Part shown: positions 47,365-59,676 of the stretch, piece by piece
Layout: each line of letters opens with the position of its first letter
Position numbering within the stretch: position 1 is the stretch's first letter
The notes under the pieces: model-generated
What the model saw: only the letters and a program-made list of their open reading frames with translations
Database searches by the model: none
What the model was told of the DNA's origin: nothing
NCBI RefSeq assembly: GCF_000001735.4
Contig: NC_003076.8
Location: forward strand, 14,449,835-14,513,834
DNA: 64,000 bases
DNA from: Arabidopsis thaliana
Taxonomy: Eukaryota; Streptophyta; Magnoliopsida; Brassicales; Brassicaceae
Direction: 5' to 3'
Position numbers and translations under genes: made by a program

Positions 47365-48483
47365 TATCATTTCTTGATACAGTAAAAGGGCATCTTGGAA
47401 GCTTCCTTTGGCATTTGCTAGTTAGCTGAGAAACTAAAGGAGTATTAGAAGATCATGTTTTCGTTTCAAGTATCTGCTTTATCCACAAATAAATTAAATG
47501 CAATTAGCTATACATGCCACATCTAATCGTTTCGGGGGAGTGCATTTGTTGATATCAATTATGATGGAGGCACATGTTCCTTTGTCGTAATAGATTAGAC
47601 TCTGGAATTGTGACGAGAAGGCTCTTTTAATTATCACAATTACAATAAATAAATAGGAGCCATTTCTATTCTAAATATATGACACAGCACGTTTCATGGT
47701 ACGTCTTTAGCTTTTCCAAAGAGAAATATGTTATTTTCAAAACTTGCATCACATCAAGAGGGCATGTAAGTAAATGATTAATCTAACGCAAAATCTTTTT
47801 TGTTCTTTCTTTTGCTTAGATAAAATATTAATATCAAATAGTCCACAAAGTGGATGATCGGAAAAGAGTTTTACATTGTCTGAATCGTTACAAAACCAAA
47901 GGAAAAAATTGACAAGAAAGATTGCTTGGATCAATACAATATAGGTTAAAATTAAGCCGGTTTGGTAAAAGGTGTTACCAATCAAACCCAATATATTATG
48001 CATAACGCTGTACATGGTAAACAATGACTAACAAGTGGGTCATAGCCTTGGTGAGCCCGGAGGATGAGTGATGACCCTTTGATGGTCTTCTCCTCGAATC
48101 GCTCGGCTGCATTTGAACTTTTTTTTGAAATCCAATTTGTATCAACCCATCTTTCCCTCTTACTGCAATTCAAAAACAAATCACTAATAAGAAGAGTTTT
48201 GCTAACACTTTTTAGAACTATCTAAAAATTTGATTAGTAAAAGTTTGATTATGGTCTTTTAAAAAATGGTTTGTTAAGGAGCATGACTCCTTGAACTATC
48301 CCCAACGTAACTGCACATATATGATTTTAGAAGAAACAAAGAATCTAAGTAAATCCAAGAATATAAACATCAATGAAACAAGTATAAGCCTAACATGGGT
48401 CAGCCTTCTATGTTAGCCAAGTATAACATAGAAAGTATAAGCCTAACATGGGCTTATACTTTCTATGTTATGTTCTTTAATGG
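47365..48483. other. Intergenic, no gene seen
   Basis: AT-rich DNA. Near 48391-48480 the phrase TAAGCCTAACATGGG and its inverse complement form a small inverted repeat. No gene is supported. Confidence 0.4.
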
Positions 48484-48632
48484 GTCAGCCTTATTTCCTC
48501 CGCGATCCAAACAGGCTAAGACCGCGAGGCCCACATTTTTTTGGGCTTCCTTACATGGGCCCGAACCCGCCCCGCAACATCCCAAAACGGGCCAGGCCCG
48601 CGGATAAGAGGCCCGATTGACATCTCTAGTTT
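48484..48632 (-). mobile_element. hAT-like terminal fragment
   Basis: A GC-rich island (GGGCCCGAACCCGCCCCGC and similar) ends, on the minus strand, in CTAGAGATGTCAATCGGGCC. This resembles the termini of common plant hAT elements (AGGGATGTCAATCGGGCC-type). No partner end or transposase is seen. Confidence 0.4.
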
Positions 48633-48701
48633 CAAACTATCTAACTACAAATTATTGTGAAACCAATCAATCTATATATACATCTATATATACATTTTTG
48701 G

Positions 48702-49960
48702 TAGACTTTTTGGCCAAAAATCCCTATACTATTTACTATTAACATTCAGGTCCTTACAAATTCTATCAAAACCAAATATTTTATGACTAAAAACTTACAA
48801 ATCGTTAATTTTCATTAAATAGTTTAATCAACTCTTTCCTAATTTTTCATCCTTAATTAAATCTTTCTTTATTGAACTATATTTGATTAAGGCTAATTTC
48901 CTAAAATCTCTATATCGATATTAAATATAAATATAAAAGAAGTCAATAAAGATATTTGTTGTTATATCTAATTTATTTTGACTTTATATATAAAATCCAT
49001 ATAGTTAATAAAATATTTGATTTTTCTTCATCTTATGTAATTCATATTTTTTAAAACAGGCATATAATACTCAATCGATGAAAAAATAAGTGTACAAGAT
49101 CCCACATTGATTAAAAATTGGGATATCATTTAGAGACATACTATAAACAAGTACCAAAATGAATCTGAATATGAATGAGCAGGAACTTTGATATATCAGA
49201 CATCTAAAATTAAAAGTGTTATTCGGTTTACTCCGATTTTTTATTTTAAATAATTAAAACCTTAAAAGTTTTAAGATATTATATATATTTCAACTTTATT
49301 AAAAGTTAAGTATTACATTTAATAATTTTAAGATTTTATGAAGTTTTAAATTTTGTAAATATTTGAACTTTATAAGAAGTTTAAACATTTATAAATACAA
49401 AAAAAAAATATGGGACGATATAGTACAGGTGAAATCCTAGATGTAAAATCAATATACAATTATGAAGTTTGGATTGATACTAAAACTTTTTTGAAGTTTT
49501 CAATATTATAAATATTCGAACTTCATAAGAAAATGACAAAATGATGTTTAATTTCACGGGACGAGGTTATATGGTGGGATGGGTTTGGATTGATATTAAT
49601 ACGGGATGGTATATTATGAATGTATCTATAGATCATCTTAAAAACAAAAATTTAATTTTTTATTTAATAAAAGTATAGGCCTATTATATACCTCTTGAAT
49701 ATGTTATTTGTATATAAATAATATTAATTTAAATAAAAATCTTTAATTTTTTAACAAAAATATCAACCTGCGAGCAGCGGTGTACCGCAGGTCAATCTCT
49801 AGATAATACAAGTTTTAAATCGTTATTACCCCTAACCACAAAAGCAAAATAATGAATTTTAATATTATGTGTCAATATCATATTATTCATATACAAATAA
49901 TAATTCTTATAAAAAAATGAACATATTCATCCGAGGTGTCCCGCGGGTCAATATCTAGTT
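48702..49960 (+). mobile_element. Helitron-like unit A
   Basis: Begins with TAGACTTTTTGGCCAAAAAT, shared with unit B. Two Helitron-style 3' ends lie near the right side: GCGGTGTACCGCAGGTCAATCTCTAG (hairpin then CTAG at 49799-49802) and, at about 49936-49959, GGTGTCCCGCGGGTCAATATCTAG. It is non-coding and AT-rich. Nested or tandem insertion of non-autonomous Helitrons is the simplest reading. Confidence 0.55.
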
Positions 49961-49973
49961 TTGCTAGACTTTT

Positions 49974-50870
49974 TGGCCAAAAATCCCTATACTATTTACT
50001 ATTAACATTCAGGTCCTTACAAATTCTATCTCAACCAAATATTTTATGTATAAAAACTTACAATTCGTTAATTTGCATTAAATACTTCAATTAACTCTCT
50101 CTTAAACTTTTTTCTTAATTAAATCTTTCTTTACAGAACTATATTCGATTAAGGCTAATTTCCTAAAATCTCAATATCGATATTAAATATAAACATAGAA
50201 TTTTTCTGTCACTATATTTGTTCTTATATCTAATTTATTTTTACTTTATATATAAAATACATATAGTTAATAAAATATATGATTTTCTGCATCTGATATA
50301 ATTCGAAAACAAATAAATAACTTAAAAGTATATTTTTTTAAAGTAATAAAAATTGTCCGGAAGTATATCATAGTATCATACATAAAAAACAATAGCATGT
50401 ATCTATAAATCATCTTTAAAAAGAAATTCAATTTTTTATTTAATAAAAATATATGCATGTGATGCACTTCTTGAATATGTTATTTATATATAAATAATAC
50501 TCCCTCTGTTTCATAATATAAGTTGTTTTAGACCAATTTTTTTGTTTTACAAGAAAAGTTATTTTCTAGTTTCTATGCAAATTATATGTTACTTTAATAT
50601 TTTATGATTACTTATATTATTTAGTCTCTTTTATGATTGGTTGAACTTTTTCAAAGTAAATATTCTTAACTGAAACAACTTATATTGTAAAACGGAGGGA
50701 GTATTAATTAAAATAAAAATCACTAATTTTCTAACAAAAATATCAACCTGCGGTTTACCGCAAATCAATCTGTAGATAATACATGTTTTAAATATTTATT
50801 ACCTCTAAAAAACCTTAACCACAAAAATACTGAATTTTAATATTAAACTAATATACAACAAATATCAGAA
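49974..50870 (+). mobile_element. Helitron-like unit B, direct repeat of unit A
   Basis: The first 300 bp or so and the last 250 bp closely match unit A. A middle section of unit A (about 49050-49600) is largely absent here, and unit B contains a MITE at 50500-50701 that is missing from unit A. The hairpin at 50751-50762 is degraded and the terminal CTAG reads GTAG. Confidence 0.55.
50500..50701. mobile_element. Stowaway/mariner-like MITE with empty site in unit A
   Basis: A 202-bp element starting CTCCCTCTGTTTCATAATATA and ending TATATTGTAAAACGGAGGGAG, flanked by TA. The homologous site in unit A (near 49718-49740) reads TAAATAATATTAATTTAAAT with no element, which confirms the boundaries and TA duplication. 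Confidence 0.85.
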
Positions 50871-52598
50871 CATAAAACATGAATTATCCAAACTTTACAT
50901 AGAAAAAAAATATATGTCAAAAATATATGCCGTGAATTCGAAACTTGTGTTTGCCAAAACAATCGCACATTTGCAATTTCGTTAAATTTCTGTCTTAAAG
51001 ACATAATCTTTTTGATCATTTAGCTTCCATAGCTACCGTAGTATCTAATTCCTTCCCTTAGATTTTGATTTCTCTCATTTTATGTTTAGCGTTAACGCAA
51101 ACGAGTTCAAAATTTTGAGTTTTCGGTTTCTTATTTTTAGATACATGCCTCATATTTAGACTTTTGCTGGTATCTTGCTTGATTCCTTTTGCAATTTCTC
51201 TTGTTTACCTTGAAATATAATTTTGTATTGATTGATAATACACTTGGTGTGAGCAGTTTTTGATGGGAAGGGATCAAATGGATAACATTGTGGAATCTTT
51301 GCAATTAGATAAGAGTAAGTTCTTAGAGGAATCGAGAAAGATGACATTACTAAGCTCTTTCAGCCATGTCTAAACATTTTCAAATGTACAGTATTAAATT
51401 ACATTGTAGATAAAAGCGCGCTAACAGCTCCTCGATAATTATATTACAAAAAAAAAACGTGCGGTTTGGCGTGGTTTGCCCTAGAATTTTTAATGTCTTA
51501 GTACTCCAATGTTTTTTATAAAATTTAATGTTGGATTTTAAGAGTGATTTTTCTATGATTAATATACATATAAACTAAATTCCTTAATTATTATTTTTGA
51601 TACAACTTAAATTGATTCATGCACTTACCCTTGCTATACAGAAACCTAGAAAGAAAATTTGAATTTTGGCATTTAATCTTCACACACATTATTAGACTTT
51701 CGATTTAATTCAATTAAAACTCTTTTTTCTTACACATTAAAATTTGTGGTTGGACACTATATATATCCTTTTGCTTTGACGGGAGTTGTGAAAGCGACAA
51801 GCAAATATATAAACGACCTTATCAACAAAGCAAACGTATAGCTACAAACGATTGTGAGCTTTTATATCAAACAATGCAAACATATAGATCCTCATAACTA
51901 ACGTGGTACACCCATATATATAACTTATATATTTGTAAATCTGCTTAAAACTTTACAACTTACGGCCTTTATACCTTTAGATACGGCTATGCAACTATAC
52001 TTTTACTGGATTTGTAGGTTTGCATGCAAGATTTAAGTGCCATAAACCTAAAGCCTAAGGGTCAATGTAAATATAAAACAACCTAAATCTAGATCTTTAT
52101 ATCACTTTGCTCTTTTCATGATCTCTCTCTTAAGTTTGGTTTTCCCTTCTTTCCTTTCCTCTAGTGATTCACCACCTCTGTCACCGTGGCAAGAATGCAT
52201 AGTATGTCTGCCTATTTCTGAATGCCGCATGCGATTTTAACCACACAAAATAAGAGGGAATCAAAAGATTTTTTAGAATAGTATAAATTTCATTATTATT
52301 TTAATTGATAGACTCTATGGAAACAGCCATTTTTCTGAAGAAAAAAACTACGGTTCTAGCCTCAAAACTATCACGTTATCTTCCATGTCAACTGTCGGTT
52401 ACGCACAATGTTATTTTAGTCAAATTTTAATAGATGGAAATGGTCACTATCTTTGATTTATTCCATATATCATATATGTGTCATTTACTTAATTTGGGGA
52501 CTGGGGTTAAAACGTGGCTACTACAGCAATTTTATCTTAAACTAAGTAAGCAGCTCCTTGGAAGGTAAGATAGACCGATCAACGTACGATTAAGTATA
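50871..52598. other. Intergenic; contains a block shared with 36640-36800
   Basis: No protein gene is supported. Positions 51700-51860 carry the TGGTTGGACACTATATATATCC block also found near 36.7 kb. The right part approaches the left border of the MULE. Confidence 0.4.
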
Positions 52599-53317
52599 GG
52601 GTAAATTGCAGGCCACACCCGTTGACCATGTTTTATTTCCATGGATTGTCAAAGTCAAATGTGGTTTTCACCATTTGTCTTTTCGCCTGCAAAATGACGC
52701 TTCTGCCCTTGCGCTTCTCTCTTAGCAACTGTTGAAATGTACGGTTTAGTTTAGCAGGTTTAGTTACGTACACTGTTCCGGTTCAGTTGAAGATTTTTTG
52801 TTCACGTTGACGCGATCGGTTCCGTTACAAGTGAGATTATTCCGAAGTGACATCAACATTTAATGCCCCCAAAAAGTTTAGATGTGACTATTGTCACAAT
52901 TAATGCAAAATCATCATTACATCAAATAATATTAAAAAAATTATTAATAATAATTAAAAAAAATTTGTTGAGATAAAGAAGATGAACCCAGGAACAAAGA
53001 ATTATTGCGAACGTACATTGCTGCTGAAGAAGTGTTGATCTTGTTTTTGTACCAAGTTTGGAGCATTGCTCGTGTAAGTAATGAAGTTCTTTTAAGAAGT
53101 TTTTTTTATGTCATATTAGGATCTTGATTGTGTTCGAACTCCATTTTTTTATCAGAATATTTGCAAAATCTATATCTGTTTGTTTAAAATAGTCAAATGA
53201 TAATTGGTATTTAGGTTTATAAATGTGTAGTATCGACATTCCATTTGTTTTTTATATGTATAGTATTTTTCAGTTGCATTTAATGTGTGTCTCCTGAATT
53301 TATGATGCAGGTGGGTT

Positions 53318-56256
53318 ATGGATATTCCCGTATTTACCATGGTCGGTGAGTGGAAATGCAAAGAAGGAGAATTGAAATTTGAACCTGAGGAAGGCATCTT
53401 TGGTCGTTGTGTACGCGTTCAGGAAACCATGACGTACACGGACTTTGTCCGTACACTCCGAGAGGCTTTCAGTTTGAAGTCCACCGAGATCAATCCCATA
53501 ATTAGCTACTGGATGCCGGGTGAAATGTCAATGCTGATAGATACTAAACGCCCTCCTGTATACATTGACAGTCAGATGGGTCTCGAGACGTTTTTTTTGG
53601 TTCGTGGTGGGTATCTTTCTCTCAACTTGTTTGTCTCTTTCAATAATACAGTGAAGGCGTTCGGGAATACTGTCTCTAGGTCTCATGGTGAAGTTTCTGA
53701 AAGTGACCGTGTGTTTGATAGTGCTACAAATGTTGATGAAAATAATGAGGATGCAGAGGAGCAAGCCGATGTTGAAGACGATACAACAGAAGAGGATGAA
53801 TTGGAGGAGGGCAACGAAGATGATGATGGGTGTGATGATTATCTTGGTGTGGATGGATCTATTGGGGGAAGTACCCTGTATCCTACCACAGACGGTAGTG
53901 AAGGTATTGGCGAAGAATACGATTACAACAAGTGGAACGATGTAATAGTAGAAGAATACGTACAAGGAAATCTTGAGGAAGACGTCAGTCTCACTCAACA
54001 GACTGCTCAACATCCAGGGAAATTCAGTCGTTTATTGGAAACGTGTACGTACACGGGTGTTAGTGTACCTGGCGGAGATACAGGGGAATTCAGTCGTCTC
54101 TTAGAAACGTGTACGTACACTGGTCTTAGTGTACCTGGCGAAGAAACAATCTCTCAATTGGGTTACGGTACACGCTGCGAAGGGCAAAGGGATTCCAATC
54201 TTATTTGTATAGACGAAGTCACCGGGGATGAAGTGATCGAAGGTATTGGAGCTTCCTCAACTGGGACACAAAATGATAATGGGGTAGTTACCGCAGCTGA
54301 GGCTTACCAAGTGTATAATGAATTTCCTAAGTTACATGGTGGCGAGTTGGCGAATCTCGGTAACGATGCTGCTCCTGTGTTCGATGACTTACTCAATTTT
54401 CGAGCTGATGAGACACAGGTTGAAATCAGCACCACAGGCGAAACTTTGTTTGTTGGAAGTGTTTTTAAGAATAGAAAAGTCCTGCAACAAACAATGTCTC
54501 TTCAAGCGATAAAGCAATGCTTTTGCTTCAAGCAACCTAAGTCATGTCCTAAAACATTGAAGATGGTGTGCGTTGATGAGACTTGTCCATGGCAATTGAC
54601 TGCTCGCGTCGTGAAGGATTCAGAAAGTTTCAAAATCACTTCGTATGCTACGACACATACGTGTAACATCGACTCTCGGAAGAACTACAATAAACATGCT
54701 AATTATAAGCTCCTCGGAGAAGATGTGAGGAGCAGATACAGTTCTACGCAGGGTGGGCCGCGAGCTGTCGACTTACCACAACTGCTCCTAAATGATCTGA
54801 ATGTGCGTATTTCATATTCTACCGCTTGGAGAGCAAAAGAGGTTGCAGTGGAAAATGTACGGGGGGATGAGATAGCAAATTACAGGTTTTTGCCGACCTA
54901 TCTGTATCTTCTCCAATTAGCTAATCCGGGTACAATAACACACCTACACTATACACCAGAAGATGATGGTAAGCAGCGCTTCAAGTATGTCTTTGTCTCT
55001 CTTGGCGCTTCTATCAAAGGTCTGATATATATGAGGAAGGTAGTTGTGGTAGATGGAACGCAGCTAGTCGGACCTTACAAAGGATGTCTCCTTATTGCAT
55101 GTGCCCAAGATGGGAACTTCCAAATATTCCCAATAGCTTTTGGTGTTGTTGATGGTGAGACCGATGCTTCTTGGGCATGGTTTTTTGAAAAGTTAGCTGA
55201 GATTGTTCCAGACAGTGACGATTTAATGATTGTCTCGGACAGACATTCATCTATATACAAAGGCCTAAGTGTTGTTTACCCGAGAGTGCATCATGGAGCA
55301 TGTGCTGTTCACCTTGAGCGAAACCTCTCCACCTATTATGGTAAGTTTGGTGTGTCTGCTTTATTTTTCAGCGCTGCCAAAGCTTATAGGGTCAGGGATT
55401 TCGAGAAATATTTTGAACTGTTAAGGGAAAAGAGTGCTAAATGCGCAAAATACCTAGAGGACATAGGATTTGAGCATTGGACAAGAGCTCACTGTAGAGG
55501 AGAACGCTACAATATCATGTCTAGCAACAACTCTGAGTCCATGAATCATGTGTTAACAAAAGCAAAAACTTATCCGATTGTTTACATGATCGAGTTCATT
55601 CGGGATGTCCTAATGCGATGGTTCGCATCGAGGAGGAAGAAAGTTGCTAGGTGCAAATCTTCTGTGACACCTGAGGTTGATGAGAGATTTCTACAAGAGT
55701 TGCCTGCGTCAGGTAAATACGCTGTGAAGATGTCTGGACCGTGGAGCTATCAAGTGACAAGTAAATCCGGGGAGCATTTTCATGTCGTTCTGGACCAGTG
55801 TACGTGTACGTGTCTTAGGTACACCAAGTTAAGAATCCCATGTGAACACGCTCTAGCAGCTGCAATCGAGCATGGAATTGATCCGAAGTCTTGTGTCGGA
55901 TGGTGGTATGGCCTTCAAACGTTTTCTGATTCTTTCCAAGAACCAATTCTACCTATCGCGGATCCGAAAGATGTTGTCATCCCACAACATATAGTGGATT
56001 TGATACTCATTCCTCCATACAGTAGACGGCCACCAGGAAGACCACTGTCCAAAAGGATCCCATCTAGAGGTGAAAACCGGGTATGTACTAACATCGTTCA
56101 TTCATCTACTTGTATTTTGAGTATTACCATGCGGAGATTTGTAACTTCCTGTCTTTGTCACTTCAGAAAAAGAGACAGAAAAGACTTTTACCAAATCAGT
56201 GCTCACGCTGTCGACAAGCAGGTCATAACAAGAAGACGTGCAAAAATCCAATCTAG
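53318..56256 (+). CDS. MULE transposase (DDE, SWIM, zinc knuckle)
   Basis: Two coding exons, 53318-56080 and 56167-56256, encode 950 aa. A probable leader intron (53074-53310) precedes the start. The N-terminus resembles the plant MULE N-terminal domain; residues 140-190 are highly acidic. Two perfect-length 22-residue tandem repeats lie at 234-277 (core FSRLLETCTYTG). A FAR1/WRKY-GCM1-type zinc finger region (CFCFKQPKSCPKTL, then HTC) lies near 395-450. The catalytic triad is D579 (VVDGTQL), D641 (VSDRHSSI) and E740 (NNSESMN). The SWIM motif ends C842-E-H844, and a CX2CX4HX4C knuckle (C933-C946) follows in exon 2. No stop or frameshift is seen, so the transposase may be functional. Confidence 0.9.
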
Positions 56257-56838
56257 TTCCGGTGACAAGTTTCTGAGCCGGCCAATATAGTGTACGCTTC
56301 TGTGTTTTCTCGGTGTACGTAAGTTTATATATAATCCACCTGTAACTATGTACGTTGTGTACGTACGTTTAAACTCTACGTTCGTATAACTATGAACGTT
56401 TTTGTCTGTGTACGTGTTAAAGTTCATGTAATAAGGGTACACAGAGGTGGTTGCTCAATATTTTGAGTAATTTGAAATAAGTTTTTTGAAAATCTAACTT
56501 ATTCCCCCTCTTAAATGAACGGAGTTGGAGACATGGTTGGGTATATTGTGGTTGTGTTGGTATTTAATGGAAAGGACGTAACTGTTGCTGTTTATTGTCA
56601 AATCAACGTTATGATTACCCTATATGACGGTTACCAGGCTATTACCAAAAATTTGAATCAAGTGTAGTTGTAACCGCATTAATAACTGTAGCCGTTCCAG
56701 ATTTCCTCTATTTAAGTCTCCTCCCTTCCTTAATTTTATCCACAATCCTCATTCTAAACCCATTTCTTGTGCCGGCAGTTATATCATTCACAAAAAAAAA
56801 TTTAGTCTTTCGAATCGCTTGTTCTTGCTATCCGTGAG
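56257..56838. other. MULE spacer with GTGTACGT motifs
   Basis: No gene. Motif copies lie at 56313, 56357 and 56408, several followed by TAAG or ACGTTT. The right half probably holds the promoter and leader of the OB-fold gene. Confidence 0.5.
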
Positions 56839-57680
56839 ATGGAGGGGTTTCATACGGTCTCAGAATTGTGTCCTCTGATCACTGGGTGGCGAATTTATGT
56901 CTTTGTCGTGAGGGTCTTCAAGAAGGTTATATCGCCCAACGTCTTCGAACTCGGCCTTATCCTGGCAGATTACGAGGTTATTTCCGTTAAATTATTATGT
57001 GTTTTTCTCGTTCATTCGCTTAACTTATATATTAAACTCTCTACTATCATGTTCTGTATGTAAAGAATAACCGTATTGAGGCCATCGTTGATCGTCGCCT
57101 TGCTCCGTTTTACGAAGACCGATTCGTTGAAAATGAGTGGAAGACGATCACCACCAGTTCCAGATTTCGATTTCACTCCCTTCGACTACATTTTGGATAA
57201 ATCTGCTTACAAGAACGTTTTAGTCGGTGAGGAGGAATAACTCTGACGCTTCATTTATTACATTTTTGAAAATGTTTGTTTATTATCTTTGTTTCTCCAT
57301 CATCTAGATGTCATTGGAGCGTTGGTTGATGTTGGCGCATTGACTACAGACTATTACGGTCTCAAACTGAGTTTCAAGTTAAAAGATAGATAGTAAGTGT
57401 TCTTTTCATTTGTTTTATTTACAATGTCACTCTAAACGCTAACAGTCCTTATTTCTAACGTAGCAATGAAGTCTTGGAGTGCGAAGCCCGCAATCAACAG
57501 GCGGAGTACTTGGATGGTTACTTTCAGAGTTTGGGTAAGGGAAATTTTGTTGTCGCACTCAGCTTTTGGCGTCTAACTGAACTGTCTAACCCGAAGCTTG
57601 AGAGCCATGGTGCTATTTCAAAGGTGGTTGCCAATCCGGACAGAGAAGAAGTTGCGGATATCTCGATGGTGGTTTTTTAG
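56839..57680 (+). pseudogene. RPA1/DUF223-like OB-fold gene, frameshifted
   Basis: Four exon-like blocks are visible: 56839-56976, 57066-57226, 57308-57392 and 57464-57680, all with GT-AG borders. They encode the order typical of plant RPA1-like DUF223 OB-fold proteins: VSELCPLITGWRIYV, LILADYE, NNRIEAIVDRR, a DFTPFDYILDKS segment, DVIGALVDVGAL and a C-terminal FVVALSFWRLTEL. The total is 601 bp, not divisible by three: the frame shifts inside block 2 between FRFH and the DYIL segment, and part of the OB fold appears to be missing. Such proteins bind single-stranded DNA; similar genes are often carried by plant transposons. Confidence 0.7.
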
Positions 57681-58304
57681 CTAGAGGGAATGAACCATTA
57701 TTCTCCGTTTTAATATAATATAAGACTACATTTCAATTAAGTTTTCTTTCCCAGTTGTTGTTGTTGTTTCCATAAGAACCAAATTACATTTCAGTCGTTG
57801 TTGTTTCTTGTTTCCGTTTAAATTTTAATCTAATTTGTTGTTTTATGTACGTGCCTTGTTTTATTGTTCAAATCCTCTCGCAATGTACGTATAGTTTCTG
57901 GTGTACGCTATCGTGTACGTATATTAGTTTTGGTGCCTTCAACATCAAAAACTGTTAGATTTATACTTATGTTGTGTACGCAATTTCCCAATGTACGATA
58001 AACGAAGTTTAATGTACTATATAGTGTACGTACACGAAGACATCTAGTAATACTTAAAGTGGTAATTCATTCAAAAGCCAGAAACATAAAAAAGGACAGG
58101 CAGTTTATATAAAAGGAAATTCATAAGATAAGATAAATAAACTGGAACGATTCAAAAAACATAATTTTTTAAACGAAGCATACACATGTGTTGCAAAATA
58201 TGTGTGCATCCGTCATACCAAAAGACTCGAGAGTAGAGCCGAGTAGAGTAGCTTAGACCTTAGCAGCTTTGCTTCTAGTAGAATATAGCCATCTCCCTGG
58301 CGTA
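57681..58304. other. MULE spacer with GTGTACGT motifs
   Basis: No gene. Copies or close variants of the motif lie near 57845, 57881, 57901, 57913, 57973 and 58024, the last as the palindromic GTGTACGTACAC. Confidence 0.5.
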
Positions 58305-58892
58305 CTAGTAGAAAAAACAAACCCTGCAGCCATGATGGAACGTGCATTGCCCTACGCAACTCGGCGGGTGGACAAACCTCCAAGACCTTTCCCAGCGGCG
58401 AGCATTTTCAGTGTGAAGCTGGCTGATGTGATACATCACCATCTCTGCAACCACGTGGCCAGCTTCAAGGGTGGGTGTCATTTCCCAGAACTTTTCGCTG
58501 ATAGGGAGGAAATCCAAGTGATTACCGGTACACGTAAGGAACAAACCGGTTGCGAAGCAATCAAAGGGATCAGATAAAGCGACCGTTGTCATGACTGAAA
58601 GGCCCTGAGCTACTGTCACGAAGTTGCTCGCTTGGCGAACACCTTCAAGGTAAACCGCCGGGATGGATCCACGTTCTACAAGCACCTCGAAGTATGGCCG
58701 GAAGGGAGACCCCGGTTGGAGTAACGACGGCCACGTCATGAATTCATCGATTGCAAGGGTGTTGATGTCACAACTGTAGTCTGGCTGACGGGGAGGTAGT
58801 TGACAAGTATGCTTATGGGGTTTGGCAATTGGATTCCTAGGTACAACTCGGTTGGAAGGGTTAGCGGAGGTAGGAAAGGCATTGTTTTTCAA
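58305..58892 (-). CDS. At2g35280-like (F-box family relative) protein, divergent copy
   Basis: Open frame of 195 residues. The middle (PFRPYFEVLVERGSIPAVYL, then EGVRQAS) aligns with the repeat domain of the genes at 59677 and 61336 (PFFKRCLQAGNPTAIYHEG). The C-terminus ends with a compact Cys/His cluster (CVGQCTFHHGCRVC), a shortened version of the zinc-binding tail of that family. The N-terminal F-box-like segment (PDDLLxKIA) is absent. It therefore looks like a divergent or truncated paralogue whose substrate-side domain alone is kept. It lies on the opposite strand to the transposase. Confidence 0.6.
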   Translation of the reverse strand: MKNNAFPTSANPSNRVVPRNPIAKPHKHTCQLPPRQPDYSCDINTLAIDEFMTWPSLLQPGSPFRPYFEVLVERGSIPAVYLEGVRQASNFVTVAQGLSVMTTVALSDPFDCFATGLFLTCTGNHLDFLPISEKFWEMTPTLEAGHVVAEMVMYHISQLHTENARRWERSWRFVHPPSCVGQCTFHHGCRVCFFY

Positions 58893-59676
58893 ACGAGGAG
58901 GTTTAGACGGATTCGTGTATTCAACTAAGTGTGTTTGTCATGAGTTTTAAAGAGGAGAATAACCATCAATGTAAGTGGGTGGGTGACGTGGATGTATATT
59001 TAGTGCATCATATTAGTAACTTTTAATTTAAACAAATTCCTGTGTACCTCTCATAATCGCGCCGTGTACGTCTACAAAATACTCATTACGTTCTCTGACA
59101 GAAGGTTGAGTTGACGTCTGTTTGTATGGCATATAAGTGGAACAATATGGCTTCATGTATAGTGCTATATTAGGGGTCAACGCATTTACTAACAATCTTT
59201 TCAAATAAACATTAACTTACTTATTTTATCTGCCAAATCAATTGAGTACATTGCTCGGTAACCGTGTACGTCTAATAGAGATATTAATGAGAGTGTGATG
59301 GAGGTCACTTCTAGAGTGTATTTGACAGCGAGTAATTAATTTGAAGCGAAATCTTCTATATATGGGTTATACGACGTCAAATCAAATTTCCTTTCGTCTT
59401 CATTTACAAATATCGTCGCTCACTATGTAATCTTTATAGTTGGAATTAAACTATGTCACGTGTACATTATCATATATCGTGTACGTAGATATTTTATTAT
59501 TTTATTATTTTAATGATGTCTCATATTAGAGTACTTTGAGCTAGTATGTTTGAATCAATTACAAAGTGGTAATTTAATTAAAAACAAACTTCCATTACTG
59601 ATAATCAACGTAAAAAGCTCACATATTGTTGCATGGAAAACTTATAAATATGACAGGATCGTGGCGAATGTGAGCT
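58893..59676. other. MULE spacer with GTGTACGT motifs
   Basis: No gene. Motif copies lie at 59064, 59264 and 59479. The left part includes the promoter of the minus-strand gene that starts at 58892. Confidence 0.5.

Noticed and set aside
53528..54013. 161-residue minus-strand frame over the transposase
   Set aside because: It is antisense to a well-supported transposase exon; low-complexity text comes from the acidic stretch.
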